Shown: one piece after another, positions 15,501-26,113 of the stretch | Layout: the number at the start of each line of letters is the position of its first letter | How positions within the stretch are numbered: position 1 is the stretch's first letter | Source: Luscinia megarhynchos | Lineage: Eukaryota > Chordata > Aves > Passeriformes > Turdidae | DNA length: 64,000 bases | Direction: 5' to 3' | Assembly: GCA_034336665.1 (NCBI GenBank) | Contig: JAPFBE010000003.1 | Location: 58,695,352-58,759,351, forward strand | Position numbers and translations under genes: made by a program | Notes under the pieces: generated by a model | What the model saw: the letters and a program-made list of their open reading frames with translations, nothing else | What the model was told of the DNA's origin: nothing | The model's database searches: none

Positions 15501-18500
15501 AAAAAGATCTGTCAAAAGAAAGATCAAAGTCTGCTTATGGATGTTGAATTCTCTTAGCTTTGGCAGAGAAAATAACATGATAGCAAAGAGAGCTTGTATT
15601 TGCAGTATCACTATACTAGACAGTAAGATCTTAGCAAAGATGGTGTCTCCTTGGAAAGATGGGAACATATGCAGACTACTGAAGCAAAGGAAAGACTCTT
15701 TTGTTAGGTAGGATAAATTAGTGGGGCTTGTAATTTATCACCAAACTCCAACAATGTCAAAATCTTTTTCCAGCACTAAAGATCCAAGATTTTCTTACAA
15801 CTCCATTTAAGACATGCATTTATTAGGACATGACAGAATTAGATCTTTTCAGAAGGATATTCTGCACTGCTTTAGGACTACTTTTACTTTAAAGAGAGAA
15901 ATAGATGTTCAGATTGTTTTATTAATGATTCCAAGCAACATGGTCTAGGATTCAGTTCTGCCTCAAAATGGTGTCTCAGCAATCCCAGAAGAGCTCAAAA
16001 CAACTTTTCAAGGGATCAGCTGCCTGCCTTACCTCTTCCACATGGGTTCACTCATACAACAGCTGCAGAACAGTTTTCAGATTGGAGTTTTAAAGGAAAT
16101 AGGTATGTCTATTGGGTTCCCAGTGTCTTAGTAGAGCCAAATTCACATGTGTTGCCACGTCTCAGTGTTTTTACACAGCCACAATGTAGTGTGAGGGTGG
16201 CCTCACACATCTCTGAGGGAAAGTCTTAATTTTGGAAGATTATTTGTCTCCACCATTTGTTGGCACTCACCATGAAGTAGTCATCTGTTGATGTGTGGCA
16301 ACAAGATATCTAGACTCAAATGTTAAACCCTGTGAAACTAAAAGTCCTATTTTTCTGGCCTGTTTGTAAACAGCAGTTAGAAGCTCCCCATGAAGAACTG
16401 TTGTCTGATGCTTTGCACAGTGTGGAAATAGAGTTGAGAAAACTTGCTGAGATTCCTTGGCTTTATTATGTTTTTCAACCAAATGATGATGAGGTAAGTT
16501 TGATTAATGTGTTCTGATTTTAACTGAATTTTCTTTCAATAGGGAAAAGTAAATTACAATTTTTCAGTTGTAATCAAGTGATTAACAATTGATCTCTTGA
16601 GGCACTTTCAGTAGTGATGCTGGATCATTTCTGTCTGCTGTGAACTTTTTCTTGTGTTTTATTCCCTTTTGTGAATGTAAAGGTTTTGATTGATAAATAA
16701 ATAAATGAAACATATATATTTAATTTATATTCAATAATTCAAACGTATAGAGTTAAATCCTGACATTCTTGTTTACAGAAGTAAATTTAGGTCTTACTTT
16801 TTGAGATTAACCATGAATTACCATCACAAGCATATAACTTGACTGTTGCTTTCTCTTAATTAAAGGTAACCATGCCTTTTTTCTTATGCAGGATCCCCCT
16901 CTGGATTATGCTAAAAGAAACAATAGAAGTACAGTGTTTCGTATAGTGCCAAAGTTTAAAAAAGAAAAAATTCAGAAGCATAAGACCAGCCCTCAGCCTG
17001 GTATGTGTTTTGAAATTGCAAGAAAAGTAGTAGCATTTGCAGTAAATGTGATTTTATGGCTTTTTTTTGGTAAGAAGTTACATGACTTACCTAAGACTAA
17101 AGTGAAAATGGAAAGCACCTGAGATAACTGGCATCTTCTTTAGGATAATTATTTCTTTCAGTGCATTTAGAAAGCATTCAATAGGACCCCAATACACCCA
17201 AGTGAACCAAAGAACTACTGTGAAAATAGTTTTTAAAGTTTTATCATGCAACTGGATCTGTGTCTTCGCTGGTGGATACATTTGATTTACTCATAGCCAT
17301 ACAAGCCATGGGTAAACACATTGTTTCCCTAGGAAGCTCAAATTCAGGTTTTTCAGGTTAATTTTAGGTGTGAAATAACTTTTATCACACTGGTTTAATT
17401 AACCCCTTATTCTTAAATTTTGGGTGGGTTATAGGTTCAGTAAGTGAGACAGATCAAACAAAAAGTCATGATAGTCAATTTTTTAAATTAGAAGTTGAAC
17501 AAACTCCACCCTCCTCTCTTCCTATTTTTATTCATGAACTTACTTCCTTAAGATTATGTCCAGGACATAATCAGTGATTAGATGATCCTAAAACTGTTTC
17601 TATGTACTTTTATTTTTTTTTAAATAAATGAACAGCTGATCACAATCTGCAAAATCTTGTAGTTGTTGATCAGATTTAAGTTTCAGATTAGACATCAGAT
17701 TTCTCTTCATTATAAAGTGAAGCTATCAGCATTGAATTAAGTTGCAAAATTATAGCAATAAATAGCGTAACTTTCTAATCTATGTGGTCTTAAAGGGACT
17801 AATGTGGGCAACTAACCTTAGAGAACAATGTTTTACAGAGAGCTTCTTAATGGCCTGTGTAACACAGTAGCTTAAAGAGTACTTTTTGTCTTAATTAAGA
17901 ATACTAGAATCTTAATTAAAACTGGACTTGCTTGCTGCCATTGCTATATTTGAGGTATGGTTGCTATTTTAATTTTACGTGTAAATTAGTTTTTGAAAGC
18001 TTCTCCTCTCCCTGGATGACTACTAATAAATTAATGGCATAAAGCAGAACAACATTAGACTGCGTCACTGATCCTAAGCTGGTTTAATGTGAATTTGTTG
18101 GAACATGAGGTTTTAAAGGCTTTACTGAAGACACTGGAGTAAAGCTGAAAGCATGGCTGTAAAGCAAACAACCCCAACTTTGTTTAGATACTTTCTTGTG
18201 TTAACTGCTAACCTGTAACCTGCATGTAAAAAGGAAATTGTCAGTTTTTGTGGAAAAGACACCTCTAACCTTTCCCTTTGCTAGCACGGCAATTCTACTC
18301 TGTTTTCCACTCTCTTTGGCCTAACCTTTGCTTGTGATGCATTTGAGCATGTAGAAATTAAGGGGGTTTTGCTCTTAACTTTGGTAGTTCAAAAATGGGG
18401 CACAGATGAAGTTGCTGCTTGGCTGGATCTGCTCAGTTTGGGAGAGTACAAAGAAATCTTCATCAGCCATGACATCCGAGGCTCTGAGCTTTTACATCTG

Positions 18501-21500
18501 GAAAGGCGAGATCTTAAGGTATTTCCTTTGTGCTACTTTTCTGCTATTGACCATTTTCTTTGACAAAACAACAACCAACTTTTCTTCTTTCCCTGCACTT
18601 GTCATTGCTTGTAGCTTGGCTTACACTGTGCAAATATGCAATAAACTAATATGCGCTGTCCTTGGGCCTGACTTTCTGAGGTGCTGACTTGAACTCACAG
18701 CCGAGAATATGTGTGCTATACAAAATTTCCTTCTTTTTTTTCCCCACTTTATATACAATGATAGTGTTGTAGTTTATGTCAGAAGGCATAGGAAAAGCAT
18801 ATTTGATATCTTACTGGCATCGTGTAATATAATGTTTTTCTTCAAGAGTTCACTGTTTCCATTAAATGTGATCGGTATGGATCAGTTGATGGTGGTCATA
18901 ATAATTTTAAACCCATCCCCTGCAGGAGCTGATCTGCTCCACATGATTTATTGTGTATATATTGGATATAGTGGGTGTGAGAGAGAGATAAGCAGCTTAA
19001 TAAATTGCAGTATTTGGCTTACATGGCATTGGTGTTTGTGTGTCAAAATATGTTTTCTCATTGGTGACTGACCTCTGATTTTGGCCGTATAGATTTTTTT
19101 TAAAAGAATATTTTATTTTGACTCCAAAATTGCAAAAACTTTTTCCTCTGAGGTCAGATAGATAAGTTTTGCAGGGAGAAATGTTATCCAGCAGTTTGAG
19201 GCTGTTATTTGAGCTCATTGGTCCTTTTCAGGAATGACTTAAGTGCATCCATTATATGTAATAGTGGCTGTTTCTTTGGGGATTCATTAAATTACTTTTT
19301 CCAGGAACTCAGTAGTAATGAGTCCTTGGTAATGGGTTTTGCAACTGCTTTTAACACGTAAGAGAGGAAATAGGATATTGTATAAATTGCAAACATTTAC
19401 ATTTAGAGTGCAAGTCATTGTTCTAGCCATAGTGCAGTAGTCTCCAGGTAGGGACAATATTTTCATACAAATGTGTCGTTTTATGTAAATTTTTTTATAT
19501 AGTGTGAAATCCTGGTGTTATAAGGTAGTGCTTGCATTGTAGGCTGTTGTGATAGAAAGCAGCTGCTGAAAATAGCTGTGTTTGAGATAATCTGTTTAGC
19601 TGTTGTGTATTATTTTACTCTTTGCTATTAGATTGCCTAAGCTTCTTTCCATGGAAGTTAAATTCCTTTCTTTCAGGATAGTTTCTGACAGGGAGGGACA
19701 GTTTCAAGACAATCCCTCCCTGTAAAATTTAGAAATAGAAGACTGTCCAAGCAATCTACCACAATGTTCCAGTGATGAATGTTGCAAGTCTCTGTTCTGA
19801 ATGGGTGCTGAACAAACTTAAAATTCAACTGAGGAACTCAGCATCACACAATGCATAGGTTTGCTAAAATGCTAAGAAAATTTTAAAAGTCCAACTTGTT
19901 GGAATTAATGATGGTGGGTAAGATCAGTGTTAAACTGGACATGGCTTCTGGCCATGCCTTACTTCTCGTAAGTACCAATTTGACTGCGTGCCCAGTGGAC
20001 TGGCACTTAAACCAAGTAAATATCTGCAGCAGGGTAATTAGCAACCCGTTATCCCTGTTGCTAAGCTCATGCTGGTTTGGTGTAAATAAAATCCCATCAC
20101 AAAGGTCTATGCCATGAAATACCTAAAGGCTTGTCTTAGAGGTCCTACAGAGAGCCTCCTGTCTCCCTACCCAGTGCTGCCTGGAGACACATAAGATGAG
20201 GAGTTGCTCTAGACAAGTTGCCAAGGCCATATCCTGAGCTAACCAAAATCCTGCTTCAGAATCGGCCCATGGGCTCGTTAGCAGATGCTGAGAGCTTCCA
20301 AATCAGTGTCTTTCATGAGCTGGGCCAGGCTTTTGGCCAGCATGTCTTATGCTCTGTGTAGCAGCACTGAACTTAAATAGCAGAGTTTGGTGCTCATCTT
20401 GCTGATCACAGGGCATGGTCTCTGCAGGGAGCCAATTAAGGATGGCTCAGGCAGCCTGCAGTTTTCTGCCAGTGACTTGAACTGGTGTCAAGCTGTGTAA
20501 TGTGGTACTTGGGAAATGAGGAGTGTGCCACAAGCTGCCCTGTGAATCTTTCCTCCCTTTGGCAGTCGAGGTGTACAGATGAGCCTTCAATGCTCTTGCA
20601 AGCTATAATCTGCCTACAGCCTCTCCTCCACTTCAAGGCTTGTGCTTGCTTCCTGACAAGCTAAACGAGATCACCATTGATTCATGAGCTCCCAACTCAT
20701 GTGCAATACATTTACCTCTGTTACCTTTCATGTCTGCAGCTGGAAAAATTGCTGCCTGTTTTAATTGAATCCTCTGAGCCCATCTACCTTTCTGTGGTCA
20801 AAGGTAGAGATATAAAGCAGTATGGAGAAGGATTTGATGAAACACTCTCCTTTGCATGCATCACTGGAACAGATTGATATGCTGACAGAAGAATAGGGCA
20901 CTTCTAATTATATTTCTGCATAGCTTGTGGATCCCATTCTCAGGGAGCTCTGTGTGGCAATTGGCAAATGAAGAACCAGAATACCTCCACCCAGGCCTCT
21001 TATGCCTGATTTAATTTAGGGGATCTTAGAAATTTACTCATATGATTTTCTTTTGCTTGATGAATGACTGGGCAGTAAATTCTGAATTATTCTGCAGAAA
21101 ACTGTAGAAAGAAAGCTTAGTGTGGCTTTTCTTACTGAAAACTTGACCGATTGTTCTGAAATAAATAATGGCATTCTTAGCATTGATGACAATGTTCCTA
21201 TGCATTCAACTTAGTCATAATCAGACCTGCAGCACATTTGGTAGGACGAGGGGATGATGTCTCCTTAAAGCTCCATAGCAATGTTTCTTTCCTTGGAGAA
21301 AGGCTTTCCATGCCACAGATCAACTTGATAAGCAGTGCCAGTCAAGCTAAAATCTGTGCCAAGGACTGTGACAATTCATCCCTGTGTTTCACAGTAGCAT
21401 GTTTTGAAAAAGTTCTTTTATGAAAAAAGTTTTGTAAGATTTGTTAGATTTCAGACATGCTAAATGGCTTTTTGCACTGGGGATGCAAGTAGGGTAAATT

Positions 21501-24365
21501 TCACATTTGGAAGATGTTATTATTAAGGAGTTCTTACATAAATTGTTTGCTAGTGGTGGTACATTTGGCTAAAAAATGTCCAGGAAATGGCACAGTGGTT
21601 AGGGAGAGCAGGAGGAGAGGTGATACTGTAGTTTTACAGCCATGTCTGGGAAAAAAAGAAAGGCTTTTTTTTTTCTTCAGACTGTGGGTAGGGTTTCTTC
21701 TTCAAAACTGTAGTTTAGTCAAATTGAATTTTTGTAAACTAGATGTCAATTAGATATGAACAGATTATGTAGCCATTCATGCACAAATAGGCAGAGATAT
21801 TTGAGGATCTTGTTCTTTGAATGATGCATGATATGGTCATGTAGCAGATCCTTTTAGTCTGAGATGAGATAATTTACCAAACTTTTCTGCATGAGCAGTA
21901 AACTGAGAATACCAGGTAGCATCTGGTGTCATGACTGTATAAATTCTAGTTTCCACCAAACCAAAAACTATTATAAAAGCATAAAAATTCTGAATTGTTG
22001 GTTGGGGTTTTTTTTCCCCTGGAAGTGTAGCAGAAAGGAGTCCCCAAAATTTTTGATGAGGCTCTTGAGAGCTGCTGTTCTGGTATGCATTACAGCAACT
22101 TCAGCTGGAACAGAAATAAACTGTTGCCTCTGAAGCAAAGGTGCTGTGAAACGCTTTATAAAGGTTGGTGGGAAAAGTGGCTGAGTGTTTTTGTAATTTC
22201 ATAATATGTTTCTTTCTTCTGATTTTGAACTCTGGCAACATCTCATTATATTGCTTATCCAACAGAAGTTCTACTCATGAAAATATATTTTTCTGAACAA
22301 TTTTTAAGTTCTTAACCTTTAAATTGTGTAGTTTGTTGTGGTTTGGAGAGTATCCTTATGGGTTTTCCCTTATGTAGAATTTCTTCCACATAGCAACTAG
22401 GCTGTTTCATTAGGTTCAGTAGTCATGTACGGTTTTTTTTCTTGTTTTTTTTCCTTGTGTGTTTTTTTATTATAATTGAGAATTAAGTTCAACATAAAAA
22501 GGATAATGTTACAGAAATGTAGAATTATAAATATTACTGTCATTTTAGGATGAATTTGACTACTACCTATATTAACTCTCTTAACTTAAAAATTAGTACG
22601 TTTGTTTATAAGTGAGATGAATATTAGCGAAAATGAAATACATATTTATGTGATGTGGAAAATCAGGAGGGTTTTTTCAGGTAGTTTATGAACAGCACTT
22701 GCTTTGGGAACTTTTATAAGCAAATGTTGAACTCCTTAATGCTGACACCTTTGTGCTGAAGTCCTGTAAAGGATGACCATCTGTTTATAGTGCTGATAGT
22801 TTTCAACTGAAGAAACAACCAAGTATTTTTTCTCTCTAACATAACCAGAATTCAGTCTTGACTCTCTGAAGATTAAACCATCTGTTTAATCTTGGCTGTG
22901 TTACCTTTATAATAAAATAACTAATTCATGCCCATTTTACCGCCCCCTTCTTCCAAAATTAAATGCATTCTAACATTTTTAAGTAATACAGAATACAGAT
23001 TATCTAAGGTCTCTGTGGCTGTAGAAATATAGATATAGTCTTTTTTAGAGTATGTACAGAATAATATATATGATTTCATTTTCCACTCTTGGTGAGAAAA
23101 AATTTTTCCAGCTGCCTAATTGCACTCCCTTCTTTTTAATGCCTTTCTAATGGAAAAATCTTCCTATTAAAGTGAAATTATTTGTATTTCAGAAAAATAG
23201 TGAAACTTTTCTAATTTTTTTTTAGTTATTTAACCACAATCTATTTATATAAGGTTTATCCTACAAATAACTAGTGTTTGACTCTGCTGATTGCTCAACA
23301 CCACTAACACATGGATTTTTTCATAGCTGGGTTTTACAGATAAGGGAAGCAGATTTCCACCAAACTGAGCTGAAAATTCATTAGTGCGGTGGGAGATCAT
23401 TAGCACAGCTGGGCATCTCATTCTGCTTCTGATCATTGGACCAGCCAAAATTGAAAAAGGATGCTGCTAAAGCTATTACTAATACTGGAAGAAGTTTGCT
23501 ACAAAAAATTCTTGTCTGTTGTTGCATACAGAGATGGGTCTGGAAACCAATATAGAAACATTTCAGCTGATGTGAATGATTTAGTGGCTACAAGGAGATT
23601 TACTATTTTGTTTTTACATTTCCTTTGAGATATGATTATCATGTTTCTGAGAATTTTTCTTCCAGCTCTTTAATCAGGAATATCCATGCTAGGAGATGTA
23701 ACCTTTTTGTAATGAAAAACAAATGCTTACTCTTTCTATTGCTCTCTAAAGGGAAGTTGTCCTACATTCCTGTAGCCATTACATCCACTTTCCCTTGAGA
23801 AACTGGGGATATGTGTGTTTGTTGATTAAGGCAGATATCATAAGGTCTCAGATCAAGTGACAGTGCTGGACAGAAATTCCAGTCCATCACATTCTACCAA
23901 GCATTTGATTGCTCTGTTAGAGAGGAGGGGGAGATTGTTCTCTTTATTTTGCCAGAAGTTGTGAAAGGTATTTGTATTTAGAAGTTAAGCCAAAGATGGT
24001 TTTGACATATTTTGAAGTGCCCTGGGTTGTCACTGTTGCAGGTAAGTAATTTTTTGTCTGCAGACAGAGAGGGATTCCATGTATGCTCTAAGCAGTCTTT
24101 TTGTAAAGCAACTCTTGCTAACACTTCCTGGTTAGTGTTGATTGCAGTGAGCACATTTCTAGACATCTGTTGCATGGATAGATCATAATCAATGGCGGTT
24201 TTTTTTTCCCTTTTTAAAAGTAAGCTTCCTTCTTTTTCTTCTTCTTTTCTTTTTCTATATTTAAATTTTCTCTAGGACCTGGGGATAACGAAAGTGGGTC
24301 ATATGAAGCGAATTCTCCAGGGAATTAAAGAGCTCAGCAAGAACACCCCTTTGTCTGAAGTGTAA
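443..24365 (+). CDS. DGKH: DGKH, C-terminal 543 residues (14 exons, 5' part outside window)
   Basis: Diacylglycerol kinase eta is a type II enzyme that phosphorylates diacylglycerol to phosphatidic acid using ATP. It acts in the cytoplasm, at membranes and on endosomes. Fourteen exons with GT-AG borders join into one open frame: 443-577, 2401-2518, 2953-3063, 3221-3317, 5781-5888, 8782-8895, 9185-9319, 10386-10552, 11694-11799, 12621-12713, 16374-16493, 16892-17000, 18388-18518 and 24276-24365. The 1634 nt sum to 2 carried bases plus 544 codons including the stop. Order of parts: end of the Ser-rich insert, the accessory catalytic domain ([12 protein letters not shown], then [11 protein letters not shown]), a helical region, then SAM. 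PH, C1 and the ATP-binding half lie upstream of the window. The paralogue DGKD is similar, but AKAP11 downstream fixes the identity as DGKH. Human eta is about 1220 residues, so this is its last 45 percent. Confidence 0.96.
578..2400 (+). other. DGKH: DGKH intron with a CR1 copy
   Basis: Contains a minus-strand CR1 fragment (about 825-1510) and, just before the acceptor, a (GTTTT)n plus T run (about 2356-2395). The rest is unremarkable AT-rich sequence. Confidence 0.85.
825..1510 (-). mobile_element. CR1 LINE, 3' end fragment
   Basis: On the + strand it begins with ggatcatagaattgtgg. It continues with the avian CR1 landmarks in reverse order: gagacctctaaagatgatct, caggttgctcagaaaagc, aggccctggtgaaaagtctc, ctcctctccaggctgaaaac, aggagaggtgctccagc and ggtggggtctcaccagagca. 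It is therefore a minus-strand copy of the 3' end of the element, about 690 bp and moderately diverged. Open frames inside it on either strand are remnants, not genes. Confidence 0.92.
2401..2518 (+). CDS. DGKH: DGKH exon: start of the accessory catalytic region
   Basis: Acceptor TTTTAATCAG at 2391-2400 and donor GTAAGA. It reads [20 protein letters not shown] then [19 protein letters not shown], which is very conserved in DGK eta and delta. The exon carries two bases (TT) into the next one. Confidence 0.95.
2519..2952 (+). other. DGKH: DGKH intron
   Basis: Intron of 434 bp. The 120-residue open frame that runs over exon and intron here is not coding beyond the exon. Confidence 0.85.
2953..3063 (+). 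CDS. DGKH: DGKH exon: DAGKa core
   Basis: Acceptor tctgacAG and donor GTAATG. It encodes [20 protein letters not shown] and then [17 protein letters not shown]. The [10 protein letters not shown] motif is the signature of the diacylglycerol kinase accessory catalytic domain. It ends with two carried bases. Confidence 0.96.
3221..3317 (+). CDS. DGKH: DGKH exon: DAGKa continued
   Basis: Acceptor ctgctttcAG and donor GTAAAT. It reads [20 protein letters not shown] and then [12 protein letters not shown], continuing the accessory domain. It ends in phase 0. Confidence 0.96.
3318..5780 (+). other. DGKH: DGKH intron
   Basis: Intron of 2.46 kb, AT-rich. No repeat family, RNA gene or further exon was recognised. 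The short open frames near 4.4-5.4 kb have no family resemblance. Confidence 0.8.
5781..5888 (+). CDS. DGKH: DGKH exon: DAGKa, [14 protein letters not shown] motif
   Basis: Acceptor tccattacAG and donor GTAAGT. It encodes 36 codons, [20 protein letters not shown] followed by [16 protein letters not shown], which is one of the most conserved blocks of the accessory catalytic domain. Phase 0 at both ends. Confidence 0.96.
5889..8781 (+). other. DGKH: DGKH intron with an AT microsatellite
   Basis: Intron of 2.9 kb. It holds a dense TA-rich simple repeat (about 6770-6910) and an A run at 7550-7562. Nothing else was recognised. Confidence 0.8.
6770..6910. repeat. (TA)n-rich simple repeat
   Basis: Interrupted TATATA runs with TATATG and TACACA variants over about 140 bp, inside a DGKH intron. 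Confidence 0.85.
8782..8895 (+). CDS. DGKH: DGKH exon: end of accessory domain
   Basis: Acceptor ttcctcacAG and donor GTTTGT. It reads [20 protein letters not shown] followed by [18 protein letters not shown], 38 codons in phase 0. The DDKxLEVV and [12 protein letters not shown] blocks are typical of DGK accessory domains. Confidence 0.96.
9185..9319 (+). CDS. DGKH: DGKH exon: [11 protein letters not shown] block
   Basis: Acceptor tcttttccAG and donor GTATGT. It encodes 45 codons that include [18 protein letters not shown] and [14 protein letters not shown]. The QVDGEAW motif is common to diacylglycerol kinases and related lipid kinases and marks the end of the catalytic region. Confidence 0.96.
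9320..10385 (+). other. DGKH: DGKH intron
   Basis: Intron of 1.07 kb containing a short CR1 tail (about 10,033-10,110). Nothing else was recognised. Confidence 0.8.
10033..10110 (-). mobile_element. CR1 LINE, short 3' tail
   Basis: gagaatcacaaaattctag, then ttaggttggaatcattgatc and gagtccaac, follow the reversed CR1 3' end (atcatagaat ... ggttggaa ... gatcatc ... gtccaac). Very short and diverged. Confidence 0.6.
10386..10552 (+). CDS. DGKH: DGKH exon: post-catalytic helical region
   Basis: Acceptor tgattAG and donor GTACAG. It begins [16 protein letters not shown] and ends [17 protein letters not shown]. The end is split by two bases. The middle ([16 protein letters not shown]) is where vertebrate eta proteins differ most, as far as I recall. 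Confidence 0.95.
10553..11693 (+). other. DGKH: DGKH intron
   Basis: Intron of 1.14 kb, AT-rich. No repeat or gene was recognised. Confidence 0.8.
11694..11799 (+). CDS. DGKH: DGKH exon: helical region
   Basis: Acceptor tttttgtAG and donor GTAAAG. One carried base completes an Arg codon. It then reads [20 protein letters not shown] followed by [15 protein letters not shown], an Ala/Leu-rich predicted helix. Phase 0 at its end. Confidence 0.95.
11800..12620 (+). other. DGKH: DGKH intron
   Basis: Intron of 821 bp. The 87-residue open frame at 11,861 has no coding support. Confidence 0.8.
12621..12713 (+). CDS. DGKH: DGKH exon: helical region
   Basis: Acceptor attccccAG and donor GTAAGG, 31 codons. 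It reads [20 protein letters not shown] followed by [11 protein letters not shown]. Phase 0 at both ends. Confidence 0.95.
12714..16373 (+). other. DGKH: DGKH intron with a CR1 fragment
   Basis: Intron of 3.66 kb with one CR1 piece (about 14,750-14,860). The 129-residue minus-strand open frame at 15,279-15,668 has no family signature. Confidence 0.8.
14750..14860 (-). mobile_element. CR1 LINE, 3' end fragment
   Basis: aggatcacagaatgatttg, atcttaaagatcttctagtc, gcaggggcatcttctac and agaccaggttgctcaagatg follow the reversed CR1 3' end. Truncated to about 110 bp. Confidence 0.85.
16374..16493 (+). CDS. DGKH: DGKH exon: C-terminal linker
   Basis: Acceptor gtaaacAG and donor GTAAGT, 40 codons. 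It reads [20 protein letters not shown] then [20 protein letters not shown]. Phase 0. Confidence 0.95.
16494..16891 (+). other. DGKH: DGKH intron
   Basis: Short intron of 398 bp. Nothing else was recognised. Confidence 0.85.
16892..17000 (+). CDS. DGKH: DGKH exon: basic linker before the SAM switch
   Basis: Acceptor tcttatgcAG and donor GTATGT. It encodes [20 protein letters not shown] then [16 protein letters not shown] plus the first base of a Gly or Val codon. This phase-1 end decides the isoform. Joined to the SAM exon it makes Val and keeps the SAM frame; joined directly to the last exon it makes Gly and enters the other frame. Confidence 0.95.
17001..18387 (+). other. DGKH: DGKH intron upstream of the alternative SAM exon
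   Basis: Intron of 1.39 kb, AT-rich. No repeat was recognised. It would hold splicing signals that govern the SAM exon. Confidence 0.75.
18388..18518 (+). CDS. DGKH: DGKH alternative exon encoding most of the SAM domain
   Basis: After two bases completing a Val codon it reads [20 protein letters not shown], then [20 protein letters not shown] and DLK. This is helices 1 to 4 of a sterile alpha motif. In type II kinases this domain mediates oligomerisation. The acceptor (taactttggtAG) has a poor pyrimidine tract and the donor is GTATTT. Both look weak, as expected for a regulated exon. Its 131 nt are not a multiple of three, so skipping shifts the frame of the last exon. Skipping corresponds to isoform eta1 and inclusion to eta2. 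Confidence 0.94.
18519..24275 (+). other. DGKH: DGKH last intron
   Basis: Intron of 5.76 kb, AT-rich, ending in a strong pyrimidine tract (ttctttttcttcttcttttc at 24,229-24,248) and tctctAG at 24,275. No repeat family, RNA gene or additional exon was recognised. Confidence 0.8.
24276..24328 (+). CDS. DGKH: DGKH terminal exon read in the second frame (SAM-less isoform tail)
   Basis: If 17,000 is joined directly to 24,276, the split codon becomes GGA and the frame reads [16 protein letters not shown] before TAA at 24,326-24,328. Known SAM-less DGK eta1 in mammals ends in a closely similar acidic EANSPGN-type tail (recalled). The same 53 nt therefore appear to be coding in two frames. Confidence 0.85.
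24276..24365 (+). CDS. DGKH: DGKH terminal coding exon, SAM frame
   Basis: With the SAM exon included it reads [20 protein letters not shown] then SKNTPLSEV and stops at TAA 24,363-24,365. This gives the last SAM helix ([14 protein letters not shown]) and a short tail. The last three residues, Ser-Glu-Val, fit a class I PDZ ligand pattern; this is my inference. Confidence 0.95.
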   Translation, partial: DLGITKVGHMKRILQGIKELSKNTPLSEV

Positions 24366-26113
24366 TTATGCTGGTGCTTTTCTTAAAGAGAGAAGAGAAA
24401 GTTGCTGGAGAAGCAAAGCTGTTGCAGGCACTTGGCTGTCCTTGTAGTTTACTCTGTGGAAGAATAAGCACTGGTGTTTTACAGGCTAGCATCTCTGAAT
24501 TCTTGTGTGGTGAAGAACTTGCAGCAAGAGTACGAAAGGATTTGTGCCAAAACAAAAAGGAAAAGGTGATATGATCTGCGAAGACGTTTTCTTGGTGTGC
24601 AAATTGGCCAGTTTGGATAAGCCCGGTTTGGTAAATTGATTGGTTGATGGTGAACTGCACTGACTGGAAAATATAATCAAGAAATGATTGCTTTGCTTAC
24701 ATGCAGCTCAGTATGCCTCTCTTTATGCTGCAGCAAGATGCCACTGTACAGCATGAGGTCATCTGGTCATCCCTCCGAGGCGTAGCTCTGTGAAAGCTCC
24801 TGTGCAGGAAGACCAGGAAGTTTGGAAGGTCCAACACGTGAGCCTGGCAGTGCCGCAGGTATCCAGCACTCGCTGGCCATGCAGAAGAGGGGAGAGATAC
24901 CTTGTGATACCATGAATGCAAACTATAATGCATGGTGTGCCTGCCTGAATTGTCTGTTGTTCTGTTGCATGACACATCTGATACTTTAAACACTTGAACA
25001 ACTTTTTTATAGGTTTGAATGAGATTTAATTTATTGCTACTTGAGATTTTTGTTTGTTTGTTTTTGGTTTTTTTCCTCCAGTTTCAGGCACTTTTCTATT
25101 CTTCAGTGTTTTGTTATGCCTAAAATGTGTTCTATGGCAAAGGGTGTGTGGGTGTGGAAACTTAGCATTTGTGCCATATTCAGCAGATTATATATGATTG
25201 AAATGCTGTACAGTTAGATTTTTAAATATATCGTGTACAGAAGGTTTATCAGGTAACTAACTTATGCGAATTTTTGAAAGACCGGTACCTCACAAAAACA
25301 TCAATTGGCTTCCTGCATGGAAAATGATATAGAATCTTCTCATGGTGCATTTTAATGTAGTTATTCACTTATCTTGAAAATCTGTAGCATATTTGAACTT
25401 GTAGGCACTAATGATTTTATTTATTCTATTATTCAAAAGCAGGTTTAAATATTAATGAAATTTTCTTTAAAGGAAAATTTAATTTTATTTATCATACATA
25501 AGAAGATATTTAAAATGTAGCAGCTGATTTGATTTTTGTGGGGTAAACTTTTAGTCGTTGCTAATTAACTATTACTTTTAAAATGTATCTGTGTGCATTT
25601 CTTTAAAAAGGTATCAGTTTGTTTCTTGACATCACTCTGCCATCAGTAGACCATAAAAATTTAAAAAACCTGGACTTGAAGATTTTAGACTAAGCATGCT
25701 AAGATGAATCACGTGCAAGACAGTAATCTATGGGTGTTAAACAGGTTAAAAAAGTTAAAACCATCTTTGTTTAGAAATTGGTCTAGACCCGAGTTTGTAA
25801 GGTTATTTATACTTTACTTAAATGAAACAGGTTCATAATTTAAATCTGGTTAACTTTTCACAAAAGTATTAATCTAGCCAGAAAATAAATTTCAGATATC
25901 TACAAAAAAAGTCCTACCTAAATGTTTGAGATGAGGTGACTTTGCACCATCTGCAAAAAAACTTGCACAGAATTGCTGTCTCCTTGCTGTTTCTAGCAAT
26001 GTGTCATTGCAGCACAAGGAACACTTGACTTTCACTTAATCAAGTAGCTTTGATGTTTCTTGCATGTTAAAGAATATCTTAACATCTATTTATGTTTTCC
26101 TCATGGACAGCAG

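Noticed and set aside
443..24365. Identity as DGKD rather than DGKH
   Set aside because: The two paralogues are similar in these domains. AKAP11 directly downstream on the same strand and the eta-like second-frame tail favour DGKH.
24334..25001. Open frames of 64-108 residues on both strands after the DGKH stop
   Set aside because: They lie in the 3' UTR, overlap each other and resemble no protein family.
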